Below, in pieces: positions 43,364 to 52,923 of a DNA stretch of 64,000 bases. A model generated the notes under the pieces. That model saw only the letters and a program-made list of their open reading frames with translations. It was not told the DNA's origin and made no database searches. The position numbers were made by a program, and so were the translations under genes. The DNA is from DASUNQ01 sp035536455. GTDB lineage: Bacteria > Acidobacteriota > Thermoanaerobaculia > Multivoradales > UBA5704. Location of the stretch: NCBI GenBank assembly GCA_035536455.1, contig DATLOC010000010.1:62001-126000 (forward strand), in the 5' to 3' direction. How positions within the stretch are numbered: the first letter of the stretch is position 1; the number at the start of each line of letters is the position of its first letter.

Positions 43364-43768
43364 TTACGTGATCGTCCAGAACGAATCGCGGAGGTGCATC
43401 TCCTGGATCTCCTCCAGGCTCTTGTCCGGCGGCGGCTGCATAACGGCCGGCGGCGCTTCCGCCGCCCCGTTGTCGGGCCGCCGTTGCACCCCTTCGGCGG
43501 GACGCTCGCCGCGCTCGGCCAGCACCCGCTCGTACTCTCCCAGGATGCGCGTCTCGATGACCCGCCGCGTCTCGTTGTTCAGCGGGTGCGCCACGTCCTT
43601 GAACTCGCCGTTCTTCTTCTTGCGGCTGGGCATGCTGATGAAGAGGCCGTCCTTGCCGTGGATGATCTTGATGTCGTTGACCATGAAGCAGTGGTCGAAA
43701 ACCACCGAGACAAAGGCCTTCAGCTTCTCTTCCTGCACCGGGAACACCTTCACCTCGGTGATCTCCAT
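43364..43768 (-). CDS. spoVG: SpoVG-family regulator
   Basis: 134 residues from the ATG at 43768, with GGAGG 8 nt upstream; a GTG at 43783 is a weaker option. MEITEVKVFPVQEEKLKAFVSVVFDHCFMVNDIKII and GLFISMPSRKKKNGEFKDVAHPLN are the SpoVG signature, a small site-specific DNA/RNA-binding protein. A C-terminal extension of about 45 residues (QPPPDKSLEEIQEMHLRDSFW) goes beyond the Firmicutes protein. Confidence 0.95.
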   Translation of the reverse strand: MEITEVKVFPVQEEKLKAFVSVVFDHCFMVNDIKIIHGKDGLFISMPSRKKKNGEFKDVAHPLNNETRRVIETRILGEYERVLAERGERPAEGVQRRPDNGAAEAPPAVMQPPPDKSLEEIQEMHLRDSFWTIT

Positions 43769-43846
43769 CGCCTCTTCCTCCACCCCCTCCGAGCGCGCCG
43801 GCGCCTGCCGGCGATTCCTAGATGGCGCGTCTACGGGAGAGAGCCA

Positions 43847-43875
43847 ATGCTATGTGAAGTCGGCAGATAGATCAA
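43847..43875 (-). promoter_or_regulatory. promoter of spoVG (and possibly tRNA-Gln/prs)
   Basis: Minus strand TTGATC (43875-43870), a 17-bp spacer and TAGCAT (43852-43847). It overlaps the 3' end of the preceding lipoprotein gene. Confidence 0.5.
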
Positions 43876-44579
43876 CCGCCGGCCCCGGCCGGCGCCGGAC
43901 GGCAGTCGCCGGCGCGGAAGCCCTCGGGCGGCGTGAGGACCGCCGGCGCCGCCCCGAGCGGCTCGCTCAGCACCTGCCGCCAGCGCACCTGCACCCCCTG
44001 CCGGCGGTCGGAGAGGATGGCCCAGTCGCCGCGCCGCACCCAGAGGTAGGCCGGCGTCTCCCCGTCCCACACCGTCCAGCTCGCCACCCGGCCGCCGTCG
44101 AGGGTCGCCGTCCAGCGGCGGCCGCCGGCGTCCGCGAAGGCCACCTCGCGGCCGCTCTGGCGGGGCGGCGCGGCGGGCTCCCCCGGCACCCGCTCCAGCA
44201 GGAGGGCGGGGAGCGACATCAGCGGGAAGGGCGCCAGCGGCACGCCCGAGAGGTCGAAGCGCCCCTCGAAGACGCAGTAGGCGCTGCTGCGGTGGTCCAG
44301 GAAGAGGCCGCGCTCCGCCTCGACGTCGAGGGTCCAGAGCGCGCGGCCGACCGGATCGACGGCCCGCACCTGGTAGCGCTCCGGGGAGGCGAGGAGGAGG
44401 CTCAGGCGGAAGCTCCCCTCCCCTTGCGTCCCCGAGGTGGTCACCCGGTAAAGGCGCTGCGAACCGAGGGCCGCGGCGGGGATCTCCCAGACGGGAGTCT
44501 CGGGGTGGTGGACCGGGGCCGGCCCGGCCCCGGCGCAGCCGGCGAAAAGCACCGCGGCGAGGCCGAGGGAGGTTTTCAG
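43872..44579 (-). CDS. outer-membrane lipoprotein, LolB/DUF4292-like
   Basis: About 235 residues. To obtain a signal peptide the frame must begin at CTG 44579: LKTSLGLAAVLFAGC, with the lipobox LFAGC. The first GTG (44552) starts inside the hydrophobic core and would leave only MLFAGC. The CTG overlaps the upstream stop as CTGA. The mature part is a beta-rich fold (LYRVTTSGTQGEGSFRLSLLLASPERYQVRAVDPVGRALWTLD) consistent with LolB-type lipoprotein carriers. Gene order TPR-LolB-(IspE absent)-spoVG-tRNA-prs supports this. Confidence 0.65.
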   Translation of the reverse strand: MKTSLGLAAVLFAGCAGAGPAPVHHPETPVWEIPAAALGSQRLYRVTTSGTQGEGSFRLSLLLASPERYQVRAVDPVGRALWTLDVEAERGLFLDHRSSAYCVFEGRFDLSGVPLAPFPLMSLPALLLERVPGEPAAPPRQSGREVAFADAGGRRWTATLDGGRVASWTVWDGETPAYLWVRRGDWAILSDRRQGVQVRWRQVLSEPLGAAPAVLTPPEGFRAGDCRPAPAGAGG

Positions 44580-46507
44580 GGACGCGCGGTCTCGAGCTCG
44601 CGCAGCTTGTTGCGCACCGCGTCGGCGTTCTCGTCGTCGAGGGCGAGCGCGCGGCGGTAGTGCTGGAGCGCGTCGTCGGCGCGCCCGAGCGCCCGGTAGG
44701 TGTCGGCCAGGTGCTCATAGATGGTGGCGTCGCCGGGCTCGAGCCGCGCCGCCCGCTCGAGGAAGGAGAGGGCCTCCTGGTACTGGCCGAGCTGGAAGTG
44801 GGCCCAGCCCAGCGAGTCGACGTAGGCGCCGTTGTCCGGCTCGAGGGCGACGGCGCGGCGCACCAGGCCGAGCGCCTCCTCCAGCCGCTCCCCCTTCTCG
44901 GCCAGCATGTAGCCGAGGTAGTTGAGCGCCGGATGGAAGCCGGGCTCGATCTCCAGGGCGCGCCGGAAGGCGCTCTCGGCCTCGCCGCGCTCGCCCTCGC
45001 GCTCGTGCGCCGCGCCGAGGAGGAAGGCCACCGGGGCGGTGGCCGGCTGGCGCGCCAGCAGGCGCTCCAGCGGCGCGATCGAGGCCTCGTAGCGCTCCAG
45101 GCGGTGGTAGGCCTGGACCGCCGCCAGCACGTCCTCGGGCTTCTCGGAGGCGGCGAGGTCGGCGAGGAGGGCCTCCCCTTCGGCGCCGCGGCCGGTGCGC
45201 ACCAGGAGCTCCCCGCGCTTGCCGGCGAAGTCGCGCTCCGCCGCGCCGGCGTCCCGCTCCTCCAGCAGCTCCAAGGCCTCGGTATACCGCTTCAGCTCGC
45301 CCAGGGCGTCGAGGCGCAAGGCTAAGGCCGCAGCCTGTACCTCCGGATCGGCCGCGCCCGCCAGCTCCGCCGCCGCCTTGACGGCCGCGTCCCACTGCTC
45401 CCCTTCGGCGTGCACGCGCACGATCTCGAGCCCCGCCTCCTCGGCCTCCTTCGCCTTGCCTTCCGCGGCGAGGTCGGCCCGCAGCTCGGCGAGGAGCTCG
45501 GCGCCCTCGGCGGCGCGCCCGTCGCGCACCATCAGGCGCGCCTGCATGCCGGCGAGCGCCAGGTTCGCGGGGTCTTCGCGGCGCAGGCCCGCCAGCAGCT
45601 CGCCGGCCTCGCGGTTCTTCCCCTGGGCGGCGAGGACGAGCGCCTTGAGCAGCACCGGCTGGCGCTCGCCCGGCTCGCGGGCGAGGACCGCCTCGGCGGC
45701 CGCCAGCGCCCCCTCGAGGTCGCCGGCGCGGTAGAGGGCCGAGCCGATCTGCCGCTGCAGGCGGGGGTCGTCCCGCTGCGCCGCCGGCGCGCCGCGCAGG
45801 GTGTCGAGCGCCGCGGCGTGGTCGCCGCGCTCGCTCTGGAGGTCGGCGAGGGTGATGCGCGCCTCGAGCGCCGACGGGTCGCGCGCCAGCAGCTCGGCGA
45901 GCGGCACCTCGGCCTCCGCGCCCTTCTTGGCCTTGAGCAGCGCCTCGATCAGGAAGCCGGTGGCGGCGCGGTTCTCGGGGGTGAGGGCCGCGACGCGGCG
46001 GAAGGCCTCGGCGGCGGCTTCCGCGTCGCCGCGGTCGAGCCGCAGCCGGCCGAGGGCGAAGAGCGCCTGCACGTCCTCGGGATCGAGGCGGGTGAGCGTC
46101 TCCAGGACCTCCTCCAGGGCCGCCGGCGCTTCGGGGCTGGCGGCGGCGAGGTCGAGGTAGACCTCCGCGGCGCCGCGCAGCACGTCGAGCGACTCGGGCG
46201 CCAGCTCCCGCGCCCGCCCGACCGCGCGCGACGCCTCGGCCAGCCGCTCGGCCGCGCCCGGCCCGCGCGCCACCCGTGCCGCGCGGACGATCAGTTGGGC
46301 GCGCTCGAGCGGGATGAACGGGTCGCGCGGATCGAGCCGCTCGGCCTCGGCGAAGGCGGCGAGGGCGGCGTCGTACTCCCCTTCGCCGGCGAGGGCCTTG
46401 GCGAGAGCGAAGTGATACGCGGCGGTGTCGGAGTCGGTGGCGGCGGGCGTCTGGGCGAGGGCCGGCGCCGGGAGGAGGAGCAAAAGGAGCGCGCAAACCG
46501 GCTTCAC
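44576..46507 (-). CDS. exported TPR-repeat protein
   Basis: 643 residues from a GTG at 46507. The signal peptide is KPVCALLLLLLPAPALAQ. About 14-16 TPR units follow, e.g. AAYHFALAKALAGEGEYDAALAAFAEAERLDPRD and DSLGWAHFQLGQYQEALSFLERAARLEPGD. It is a periplasmic or secreted scaffold, often next to lolB/ispE. TATCCT ends 6 nt before the GTG with TTGGCA 17 bp upstream, so it is probably leaderless. It is coupled to the following lipoprotein gene. Confidence 0.88.
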   Translation of the reverse strand: MKPVCALLLLLLPAPALAQTPAATDSDTAAYHFALAKALAGEGEYDAALAAFAEAERLDPRDPFIPLERAQLIVRAARVARGPGAAERLAEASRAVGRARELAPESLDVLRGAAEVYLDLAAASPEAPAALEEVLETLTRLDPEDVQALFALGRLRLDRGDAEAAAEAFRRVAALTPENRAATGFLIEALLKAKKGAEAEVPLAELLARDPSALEARITLADLQSERGDHAAALDTLRGAPAAQRDDPRLQRQIGSALYRAGDLEGALAAAEAVLAREPGERQPVLLKALVLAAQGKNREAGELLAGLRREDPANLALAGMQARLMVRDGRAAEGAELLAELRADLAAEGKAKEAEEAGLEIVRVHAEGEQWDAAVKAAAELAGAADPEVQAAALALRLDALGELKRYTEALELLEERDAGAAERDFAGKRGELLVRTGRGAEGEALLADLAASEKPEDVLAAVQAYHRLERYEASIAPLERLLARQPATAPVAFLLGAAHEREGERGEAESAFRRALEIEPGFHPALNYLGYMLAEKGERLEEALGLVRRAVALEPDNGAYVDSLGWAHFQLGQYQEALSFLERAARLEPGDATIYEHLADTYRALGRADDALQHYRRALALDDENADAVRNKLRELETARP

Positions 46508-46513
46508 GGCGAG

Positions 46514-46565
46514 AGGATAGCGCGCGCGCCGGCGCTTGCCAAGGCGACGACGCCGCTCGTATAAT
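46514..46565. promoter_or_regulatory. back-to-back promoters sharing one -35 region
   Basis: Plus strand: TTGCCA (46536-46541), 18 bp, TATAAT (46560-46565) for the MshEN-domain gene. Minus strand: TTGGCA (46542-46537), 17 bp, TATCCT (46519-46514) for the TPR gene. The two -35 boxes are the two strands of TTGCCAA, so only one polymerase can bind at a time. Confidence 0.6.
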
Positions 46566-46636
46566 TCCATACTTACTCCTAAGTCGCTGGCCTCCAATGG
46601 CTTAGAGGTACCAATCTGAAACCGTCCGCGGCCTCG

Positions 46637-47968
46637 ATGAACAAGCTCGGTCAGCTGCTCGTGACGCGCGGCTGGATCAGCGTGCAGCAACTGACGCGCG
46701 CGCTCAAGAACCAGCAGGCCGTTGGCGGCCAGCTCGGCACGTGCCTGCTCGAGATGGAGGCGCTGAGCGAGGACCTGCTGCTGAAGGGGCTGGCTGAGCA
46801 GCTCGGCGTGCCGGCGGCCGGCGTCGACGACCTGCGCAGCGTCGCGGAGGACGCGCTCGCCCTGCTGCCGCCGAAGGTGGCACGGCGCTGCCGCGCCGTC
46901 CCCATCCGCGTCGCCGGCGGGCGGCTCGACGTGGCGATGCTCGATCCGCACAACCTCACCGCCCAGGACGAGCTGGCCTTCGCCACCGGCAAGCGGGTGC
47001 GGGTGCACGTGCTCCACGAGGCACGCATCCACGAGGCGCTCGACCGCTACTACGGCGAGGAGCCGCCGCTGCGCTTCGTCCATCTGCTGGACCGCCTGAA
47101 CCGCGCGCGCTACCTCTGGGAGCGCGAGTCGCAGGCGGGCGAGCCGGCGGCCGCGGCCCCGGTCGCGGCGGCGCTCGGCGGCCGGCCGGGGCTCGGCGCG
47201 ACCGCGCCCGTCCGGACGATCGAGGGCGAGTGGGAGCTGTCCCTGCCGGAGCTGTCCGAGCCGGCGGCGCCGCCGCCGCCCCGGGACGCCAAGCCGCGGC
47301 CGGCGGTCGTCGCCACGCCGGTCCCGAAACCGGCGCCGGCCGCGAAACCGGCCCCGCCGCCGCCCGCGCCGGCGGAGCCGGAGCCCGCCCGGCCGCGCAC
47401 GGTGGCGCTCACCGTCTCCGAGCGCGCCGCGCTGGGGGCCGGGCCGGGAGAGGCGCCACCTTCCCCGAGCCTCGCTTCTCTGCCCGAGCTGGAGGAGGCG
47501 CTGACGGCAGCCGCCGGGCGCGACGAGATCGGGCGCCTCCTCGTCGCCTTCCTGGCGCCGACCTACCGCCGCGTCGCCCTGCTGCAGGTGGCGCGCGAGC
47601 GGGTCGCCGGCTGGCTGGCGCAGGGCGAGGGGATCGATCCCGAGCGCTTCGCGCGCTTCGCCGTCGGCTTCGACCAGCCGTCGGCCTTCTTGAACCTCCG
47701 CCAGGGGAGCGGCCTCCACCTCGGCCCGCTCGCCGACATGCCGGCGCACCGCGAGCTGGCCGCCTGCTGGGGCGGCCAGCTGCCGCGCGAGTGCCTGCTC
47801 CTGCCGGTCCGCCTGCGCGACCGGCTGGTGACCGTGCTCTACCTCGACGCCGCCGGCGGCCCGCTCGGCCGCGTCGACCTCGAGGGGTTGCAGCGGCTGG
47901 CGGCGGCGGTGGCGCGGGCCCTGGAGCGCCTCATCCTGCAGAAGAAGAAGGGGAGCGCCGCACGCTGA
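46637..47968 (+). CDS. MshEN (GspE N-terminal)-domain protein with C-terminal GAF-like domain
   Basis: 443 residues. Residues 1-145 match the N-terminal domain of type II secretion/type IV pilus ATPases (MNKLGQLLVTRGWISVQQLTRALKNQQ, LGTCLLEM, LLPPKVARRCRAVPIRVAGGRLDVAMLDPHNLTAQDELAFATG), a fold that can bind c-di-GMP. A Pro/Ala linker (about 215-260) leads to a C-terminal GAF-like domain (LLVAFLAPTYRRVALLQV, LPVRLRDRLVTVLYLDAAGG). There is no ATPase domain, so it is a sensor or adaptor. It is followed with overlap by a glycosyltransferase. A leader of about 65 nt has a possible hairpin. Confidence 0.8.
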   Translation: MNKLGQLLVTRGWISVQQLTRALKNQQAVGGQLGTCLLEMEALSEDLLLKGLAEQLGVPAAGVDDLRSVAEDALALLPPKVARRCRAVPIRVAGGRLDVAMLDPHNLTAQDELAFATGKRVRVHVLHEARIHEALDRYYGEEPPLRFVHLLDRLNRARYLWERESQAGEPAAAAPVAAALGGRPGLGATAPVRTIEGEWELSLPELSEPAAPPPPRDAKPRPAVVATPVPKPAPAAKPAPPPPAPAEPEPARPRTVALTVSERAALGAGPGEAPPSPSLASLPELEEALTAAAGRDEIGRLLVAFLAPTYRRVALLQVARERVAGWLAQGEGIDPERFARFAVGFDQPSAFLNLRQGSGLHLGPLADMPAHRELAACWGGQLPRECLLLPVRLRDRLVTVLYLDAAGGPLGRVDLEGLQRLAAAVARALERLILQKKKGSAAR

Positions 47969-50124
47969 GCGGGAACCCGCCGCCCGGACCGGTGGACGTC
48001 ATCGTGCCGGTCTACGCGGCGGCCGAGGAGCTCGCCGCCTGCCTGGCGAGCCTCGAGCGCCACACCGACCTCCACCGCCACCGGCTGGTCGTCGTCGACG
48101 ACGCCGGCCCCGGCTTCGATCCGGCGCCGGTCGCGGCGCTGGCGGCGCGGCTCGCGGCCGCCGCCCCGCCGGCGGGCGCCGGTGCGGACAGCGGCGTCCT
48201 CCTGCTCCGCAACGCGAAGCGGCGGGGCTTCGTGGCCAGCGTCAACCGCGGCATGGCGCTGTCGGGGCGCGACGTCGTGCTGCTCAACAGCGACACGGTC
48301 GTGACCCGCGGCTGGCTCGAGAAGCTGCAGGCGGCCGCCCTCTCGGCGCCGGACGTCGCCACCGCCACGCCGTTCTCCAACCACGCCACCATCTGCTCGC
48401 TCCCCCGCTTCCTCGAGATCAACGCCCTCCCCGCCGGCTGGGACCTGAACGCCTTCGCCGCGCTGGTCGAGCGCGCGGCGGCGCGCGAGCGCCCGCCCCT
48501 CCCCACCGGGATCGGCGTCTGTCTCTACATCCGCCGCGCGGCGCTCGAGCGCGTCGGTCCGTTCGACGAGCGGGCCTTCGGCCTCGGCTACGGCGAGGAG
48601 AGCGACTTCTGCTGCCGCGCCACGGCGGCCGGCTGGCGGCACGTGCTCGACGACGCGACCTTCATCTGGCACGCCGGCCAGAGCAGCTTCGGGGCGTCGC
48701 GGGGAGCGCGCGTGCGCGCCGCCCACCGGGTGATGCGCCGCCGCCACCCCGGCTACCTGCCGGCCGTGGCGCGCTTCATCGCCGAGGACCCGCTGGCGCC
48801 GGCGCGCGAGCGGGTGATCGCGGCGCTGCGGCCGCGCCGGCAGCGGCCGCCCCGCGGCCCGCGCCGGGTGGTCCACCTCGTCCACGGCTGGCCTCCCTGG
48901 AGCCCGGCCGGCACCGAGACCTACGCCCGCGGCCTCGCCCTGCGCCAGGCCGAGCGGCGGGAGGTGGCGGTCTACGCCCGCTCCGCGGACCCGCGCCGCG
49001 GCAAGGGCGAAGCGCTCGAGCTGCTCGACGGCGGCGCCCGGGTCCGTCTCGTCACCAACAACTTCACGCAGCGCGACCCGCTGTCGCGCAACGCCATCCG
49101 CGACCGCGCCTTCGACGCCGACTTCGCGCGCCTGCTCGACGAGGCGCGCCCCGAGCTGGTGCACGTCCACCACCTGGCCGGCCACGCCTTCTCGCTGACC
49201 CGCGCCGCGGCGCGGCGGCGTGTCCCCCTGCTCTACCAGGTCCAGGACTGGTGGACGCCCTGCGCCCGCGCCAACCTGCTCGACCACCGGCGGCGGCTGT
49301 GCAGCGGGCCCGGGCTCGGCAAGTGCGCGGCCTGCCTGCCGCTCACGCGGCGGCCGCCCGCCGGGCTCTGGAACCGCCTGCTGTATGCCGAGCGCGGGCG
49401 CGCGGCGCGCGCCGCCTTTCGCCGCGCCGACGCCTGGCTCATAGGATCGCACGCCATCCGCGACAGCTACCTCGCGCTCGGGCTGCTGCGCCCCGAGGAC
49501 CCCGCGTACGTCATCCCGTACGGCGTCGAGACGCCGCCCCGAGCGCCGCGCCCGACGCGCGCCGAGAGAGACCCGTTGCGCTGCGGCGTCATCGGGTCGC
49601 TCATGCCGCACAAGGGGGCGCACGTCGCCGCGGCCGCCTTCCGCGCCATCGATCCGGCGCGCGCCCGCCTGACCGTCTGGGGGGACCGGACGATCGACCC
49701 CGCCTACGCCGCCGAGGTCGAGGCGCTGGGGGGCGGCCGGGTCGAGATCCGGCCCCCCTTCGCCGAGGCGGAGAAGCCGGCGCTCTTCGCGACGCTCGAC
49801 CTGCTCGTCGTCCCCTCGCTGGGGCTGGAGTCCTTCGGCCTGGTGGCCCGCGAGGCGCTCCACCATGGCGTGCCGGTGCTGGCGAGCCGCCGCGGCGCCC
49901 TCGCCGAGCTGTGGGCCGACTCGCCGGGCGAGGCGGCGGGCGCGCTCTTCGACCCCGAGCGCCCCGAGGAGCTGCGCGCCTGGGTCGAGCGGCTGATCGC
50001 CGAGCCGGAGCTGCTCGCCGCATGGCGGGCCCGTCTGCCGGCGGTCAAGGGCATGGACGAGCACGCCGAAGAGATCGAGGAGGTCTACGAGCGGGTGCTG
50101 GCAGGGAAGAAGAGGGCGGGGTAA
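47965..50124 (+). CDS. bifunctional glycosyltransferase, GT2 + GT4 fusion
   Basis: About 719 residues if started at CTG 47965 (GGGGAG is 9 nt upstream and it overlaps the previous stop as CTGA), or 710 from GTG 47992, which has no ribosome site. The N-terminal GT2 (VDVIVPVYAAAEEL, VVVDDAGPG, NSDTVVTRGWLEKL, GLGYGEESDFCCRA) adds a sugar from an NDP donor. The C-terminal GT4 (WSPAGTETYARGLALRQAE ... VIGSLMPHKGAHVAAAAFRAI ... VVPSLGLESFGLVAREALHHGVPV) has the retaining E-x7-E region. It probably adds two successive sugars to a surface glycan. Confidence 0.88.
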   Translation: MSGNPPPGPVDVIVPVYAAAEELAACLASLERHTDLHRHRLVVVDDAGPGFDPAPVAALAARLAAAAPPAGAGADSGVLLLRNAKRRGFVASVNRGMALSGRDVVLLNSDTVVTRGWLEKLQAAALSAPDVATATPFSNHATICSLPRFLEINALPAGWDLNAFAALVERAAARERPPLPTGIGVCLYIRRAALERVGPFDERAFGLGYGEESDFCCRATAAGWRHVLDDATFIWHAGQSSFGASRGARVRAAHRVMRRRHPGYLPAVARFIAEDPLAPARERVIAALRPRRQRPPRGPRRVVHLVHGWPPWSPAGTETYARGLALRQAERREVAVYARSADPRRGKGEALELLDGGARVRLVTNNFTQRDPLSRNAIRDRAFDADFARLLDEARPELVHVHHLAGHAFSLTRAAARRRVPLLYQVQDWWTPCARANLLDHRRRLCSGPGLGKCAACLPLTRRPPAGLWNRLLYAERGRAARAAFRRADAWLIGSHAIRDSYLALGLLRPEDPAYVIPYGVETPPRAPRPTRAERDPLRCGVIGSLMPHKGAHVAAAAFRAIDPARARLTVWGDRTIDPAYAAEVEALGGGRVEIRPPFAEAEKPALFATLDLLVVPSLGLESFGLVAREALHHGVPVLASRRGALAELWADSPGEAAGALFDPERPEELRAWVERLIAEPELLAAWRARLPAVKGMDEHAEEIEEVYERVLAGKKRAG

Positions 50125-50131
50125 GGAAGAA

Positions 50132-51373
50132 ATGAGCCTCGTGCCGACGGCGCTGCGCGTGATGCGGGCGGAGGGGCTGCTGGCCGTGCGCGACCGGACG
50201 CTGGATCGGATGGCCGAGGCGCGGCGGCGGCGGGCGTTCCGGGTGGCGGAGCGCGCGCCAGCGGGGTTCCGCGCCGAGACCCTCGACCTCCTCCCTACCC
50301 CGCCCTTCCCCTGGCTCGGCGGCGTGCAGACGCAGCTCCTGCACCGCCTGGAGCGGGAAGCGCGCGCGGGGAGCACGGCCCTCCTCTACCCCGACGGCGC
50401 CCGCTCCCGCCTGGAGCTGGCCGCCGGCGAGCGACGGACGGCGCTCTACCTGAACGCTTGGTCCCGCGACATGACGGCGCTCGAGGACCCGGCGCTGGAG
50501 GAGGCGGCGCTCGGCGGTCTCGAGGCCAGCGGCGCCGAGCGGCTGCACGTGGAGGGGCTCGCGGGGCTGCCGCTCGGCTCGCTCCTCGCGCTCGGCCGCC
50601 GCGGCGTGCGGCTGTCGATCGCCCTTCACGACTTCGCCCCCTTCTGTCCGCGCCCGCACCTGCTCGAACGGCCGCAGCTCGCGTTCTGCCATTACTCGCG
50701 CGATCCGCACCGCTGCGCCCGTTGTCTCAACGAAGACTGGCGGGTGGAGGTCGGCTGGCAGGAGGGGCGGCGCGCGCTCGCGGCGGAGCTGCTGGCCGGC
50801 GCGGAGCGCATCGCCTACCCGTCGGCGTTCCTCCGTTCGACCTGCCTGGATCTTTTTCCCGGTCTGCCGCCGGAGCGACAGGTGGTCGTCGCGCCGGACG
50901 ACCCGCCGGCGCTCCCGGCTCACCGCACCCCTGCCCAGCCCCCCCGCCACATCGCCTACGTCGGCAGCGTCCTCCCCCACAAGGGCGCGCTGGTCTTCGA
51001 GGAGGTCGTGCGGCGGCTGGGGCGCGGCGGGGCGGCGGGCGTGCGCTGGAGCGCCTACGGCGGCGGCGACGCGGCGCTGCTGGCGCGCCTGCGGCGCCTG
51101 CCGCGAGTGCGCGTCCGCGGCTACTACCGGAGCGGCTCCCTCCCCCGCCTCCTGGCCGCCGACGAGGTGGACCTGGCGCTGCTGCTGTCGATCGTCCCGG
51201 AGTCCTACGGCTTCACCCTGTCGGAGTGCCGTGCCGCGGGCGTGCCGGTGGTGGCTTTCGACCTCGGGGCGCTGGGCGAGCGGGTGCGCGCCGAAGCGGG
51301 GGGCACGCTGGTGCCGCTCGCCGAGGGCGCCGCGGGCGTCGCCGCCCGCCTCGGCGAGCTCCTGGGCGGCTAG
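50132..51373 (+). CDS. GT4-like glycosyltransferase
   Basis: 413 residues starting 7 nt after the previous gene. The N-terminal half carries a Cys-rich block (CPRPHLLERPQLAFCHYSRDPHRCARC), also seen in the GT4 half of the neighbour. The C-terminal Rossmann half has HIAYVGSVLPHKGALVFEEVV and IVPESYGFTLSECRAAGVPVVAFDLGAL, the donor-binding region. The stop shares CTAG with the convergent gene. Confidence 0.85.
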   Translation: MSLVPTALRVMRAEGLLAVRDRTLDRMAEARRRRAFRVAERAPAGFRAETLDLLPTPPFPWLGGVQTQLLHRLEREARAGSTALLYPDGARSRLELAAGERRTALYLNAWSRDMTALEDPALEEAALGGLEASGAERLHVEGLAGLPLGSLLALGRRGVRLSIALHDFAPFCPRPHLLERPQLAFCHYSRDPHRCARCLNEDWRVEVGWQEGRRALAAELLAGAERIAYPSAFLRSTCLDLFPGLPPERQVVVAPDDPPALPAHRTPAQPPRHIAYVGSVLPHKGALVFEEVVRRLGRGGAAGVRWSAYGGGDAALLARLRRLPRVRVRGYYRSGSLPRLLAADEVDLALLLSIVPESYGFTLSECRAAGVPVVAFDLGALGERVRAEAGGTLVPLAEGAAGVAARLGELLGG

Positions 51374-52809
51374 GGCGCCGGCTCCTCGCGCCGGGCGACC
51401 GCGATCATCCCCAGGCCCGGCCAGGGCAGGACGCGGTCGGCGCGGCGCACCAGCGGCACCAGCATGTTGAAGAGCTTGAGCTGTACGCGGCTGAAGTGAC
51501 GCCGCTTGAGCGCCACGCCGTTGATCCACCAGCCGGGGACGGCGGCGCGGTTGAAGTCGCGTACCGCCTCCAGCCGGAACCCGGCCGCGGCGAGCTCCCG
51601 TTCGAGCATCGGGCGGTCGTAGCGGGTGCGATGCCCCAGCACCTCGTCGAGGCTGGAGTAGAGGCGCTGCCCGGCGGGGACGTAGAGCACGAGCCGGCCG
51701 CCGGGGGCGAGCGCGCCGTGCATGTTGCGCAGCGCCGGCAACGGGTCGCGCACGTGCTCGAGGACGTTGAGGCAGATCACGGTGTCGAAGGCGCCGCGCC
51801 AGGGTGCGAGGTCTTCCGGCTCCTCGACGTCGACGCGGGCGACCTCGAGGTAGGGCTTGCCGAGCGCCAGGTTGCGCAGGTAGGCGAGGTAGTGCGGGTT
51901 GATGTCGCTCGCCAGGTAGCGGTCGCGCGGCAGCAGCCACGAGGTGATGTTGCCGATCCCGGCGCCGATCTCCAGCACCCGCGCGCCGACGTGCGGCGCG
52001 ATCGACTCCGCCATCCAGCGGTTGAAGCGCTGCGCCCGCTCCAGGCTGTGCAGGATGTGCGAGCCGTACTCGTCCTCGGCATAGAGGTCGTCGACGAGCT
52101 TGTACTTGAGGATGGCCTTGATGGCCTTGAAGCCGTCGCGCCAGCCGATCTTCTTCCCCTCGCGGTAGGTGCGCCCGAGGTAGCTGATCGGCACTTCGAA
52201 GATGCGCACGTCGCGCTTGGCGATCTTGGCGGTGATCTCGGGCTCCATCGCGAAGTCGTTCGAGCGGATCGGGATCGACTTGAGCAGCGGCGCCCGGAAC
52301 ATCTTGTAGCAGGTCTCCATGTCGGTGAGGTTGAGGTCCGTCGCCCAGTTGCTCAGACCGGTGAGCAGCCGGTTGCCGAGCGCGTGCCGGTGGTAGAGGA
52401 CGCGCCGCCGCTCGCTGGGCAGGAAGCGCGAGCCGTAGACGACGTCGGCGCCGTCCTCGAGGAACGGCCGCACCAGCCGCGCGTAGTCGCGCGGGTCGTA
52501 CTCGAGGTCCGCGTCCTGGAAGACGATGAGGTCGCCCGTCGCCTCGGCGATGCCGCGGCGGATGGCGCTCCCCTTCCCCTGGTTGCGCCCCTGCTCGAGC
52601 AGGCGCACCCGGTCCGGGTGGGCGGCGGCCAGTTGGCGGAGCACGTCCAGGCTGCCGTCGGTCGAGCCGTCGTCGACGAGCAGGAGCTCGAGCTCGCGCA
52701 CCTCCGGCATCTCGACCGCCAGCACCCGGGCGACGAGCTCGCCGACCAGGTAGCGCTCGTTGTAGACCGGGACGACGACGGAGAGCTTGGGCGCGAACTC
52801 GCGCTTCAC
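51370..52809 (-). CDS. GT2 glycosyltransferase - methyltransferase fusion
   Basis: 479 residues. The N-terminal dolichyl-phosphate-sugar-synthase-like GT2 (KLSVVVPVYNERYLVGELV, LLVDDGSTDGSLDVL, FQDADLEYDP, MEPEITAKIAKR, VPISYLGRTYREGKKIGWRDGF) occupies about 1-240. The C-terminal class I methyltransferase (ARVLEIGAGIGNITSWLL, YLASDINPHYL, FDTVICLNVLEHVRDPLPAL, GGRLVLYVPAGQRLYSSLDEVLGHRTRY) occupies about 265-479. This pairing on one chain is a known arrangement in polyprenyl-sugar pathways. Confidence 0.9.
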   Translation of the reverse strand: MKREFAPKLSVVVPVYNERYLVGELVARVLAVEMPEVRELELLLVDDGSTDGSLDVLRQLAAAHPDRVRLLEQGRNQGKGSAIRRGIAEATGDLIVFQDADLEYDPRDYARLVRPFLEDGADVVYGSRFLPSERRRVLYHRHALGNRLLTGLSNWATDLNLTDMETCYKMFRAPLLKSIPIRSNDFAMEPEITAKIAKRDVRIFEVPISYLGRTYREGKKIGWRDGFKAIKAILKYKLVDDLYAEDEYGSHILHSLERAQRFNRWMAESIAPHVGARVLEIGAGIGNITSWLLPRDRYLASDINPHYLAYLRNLALGKPYLEVARVDVEEPEDLAPWRGAFDTVICLNVLEHVRDPLPALRNMHGALAPGGRLVLYVPAGQRLYSSLDEVLGHRTRYDRPMLERELAAAGFRLEAVRDFNRAAVPGWWINGVALKRRHFSRVQLKLFNMLVPLVRRADRVLPWPGLGMIAVARREEPAP

Positions 52810-52923
52810 ATCTGGCCTCGCGGGGCGGAGGGTAGCATCGGCGCCGAGAGGGTGCGCCCGGCCAGAAGCAGAGCGGCCGCCCGCAGGCGGCCGCTAGACC
52901 CGGAGGGTGGGAGGGCGAGAGGG

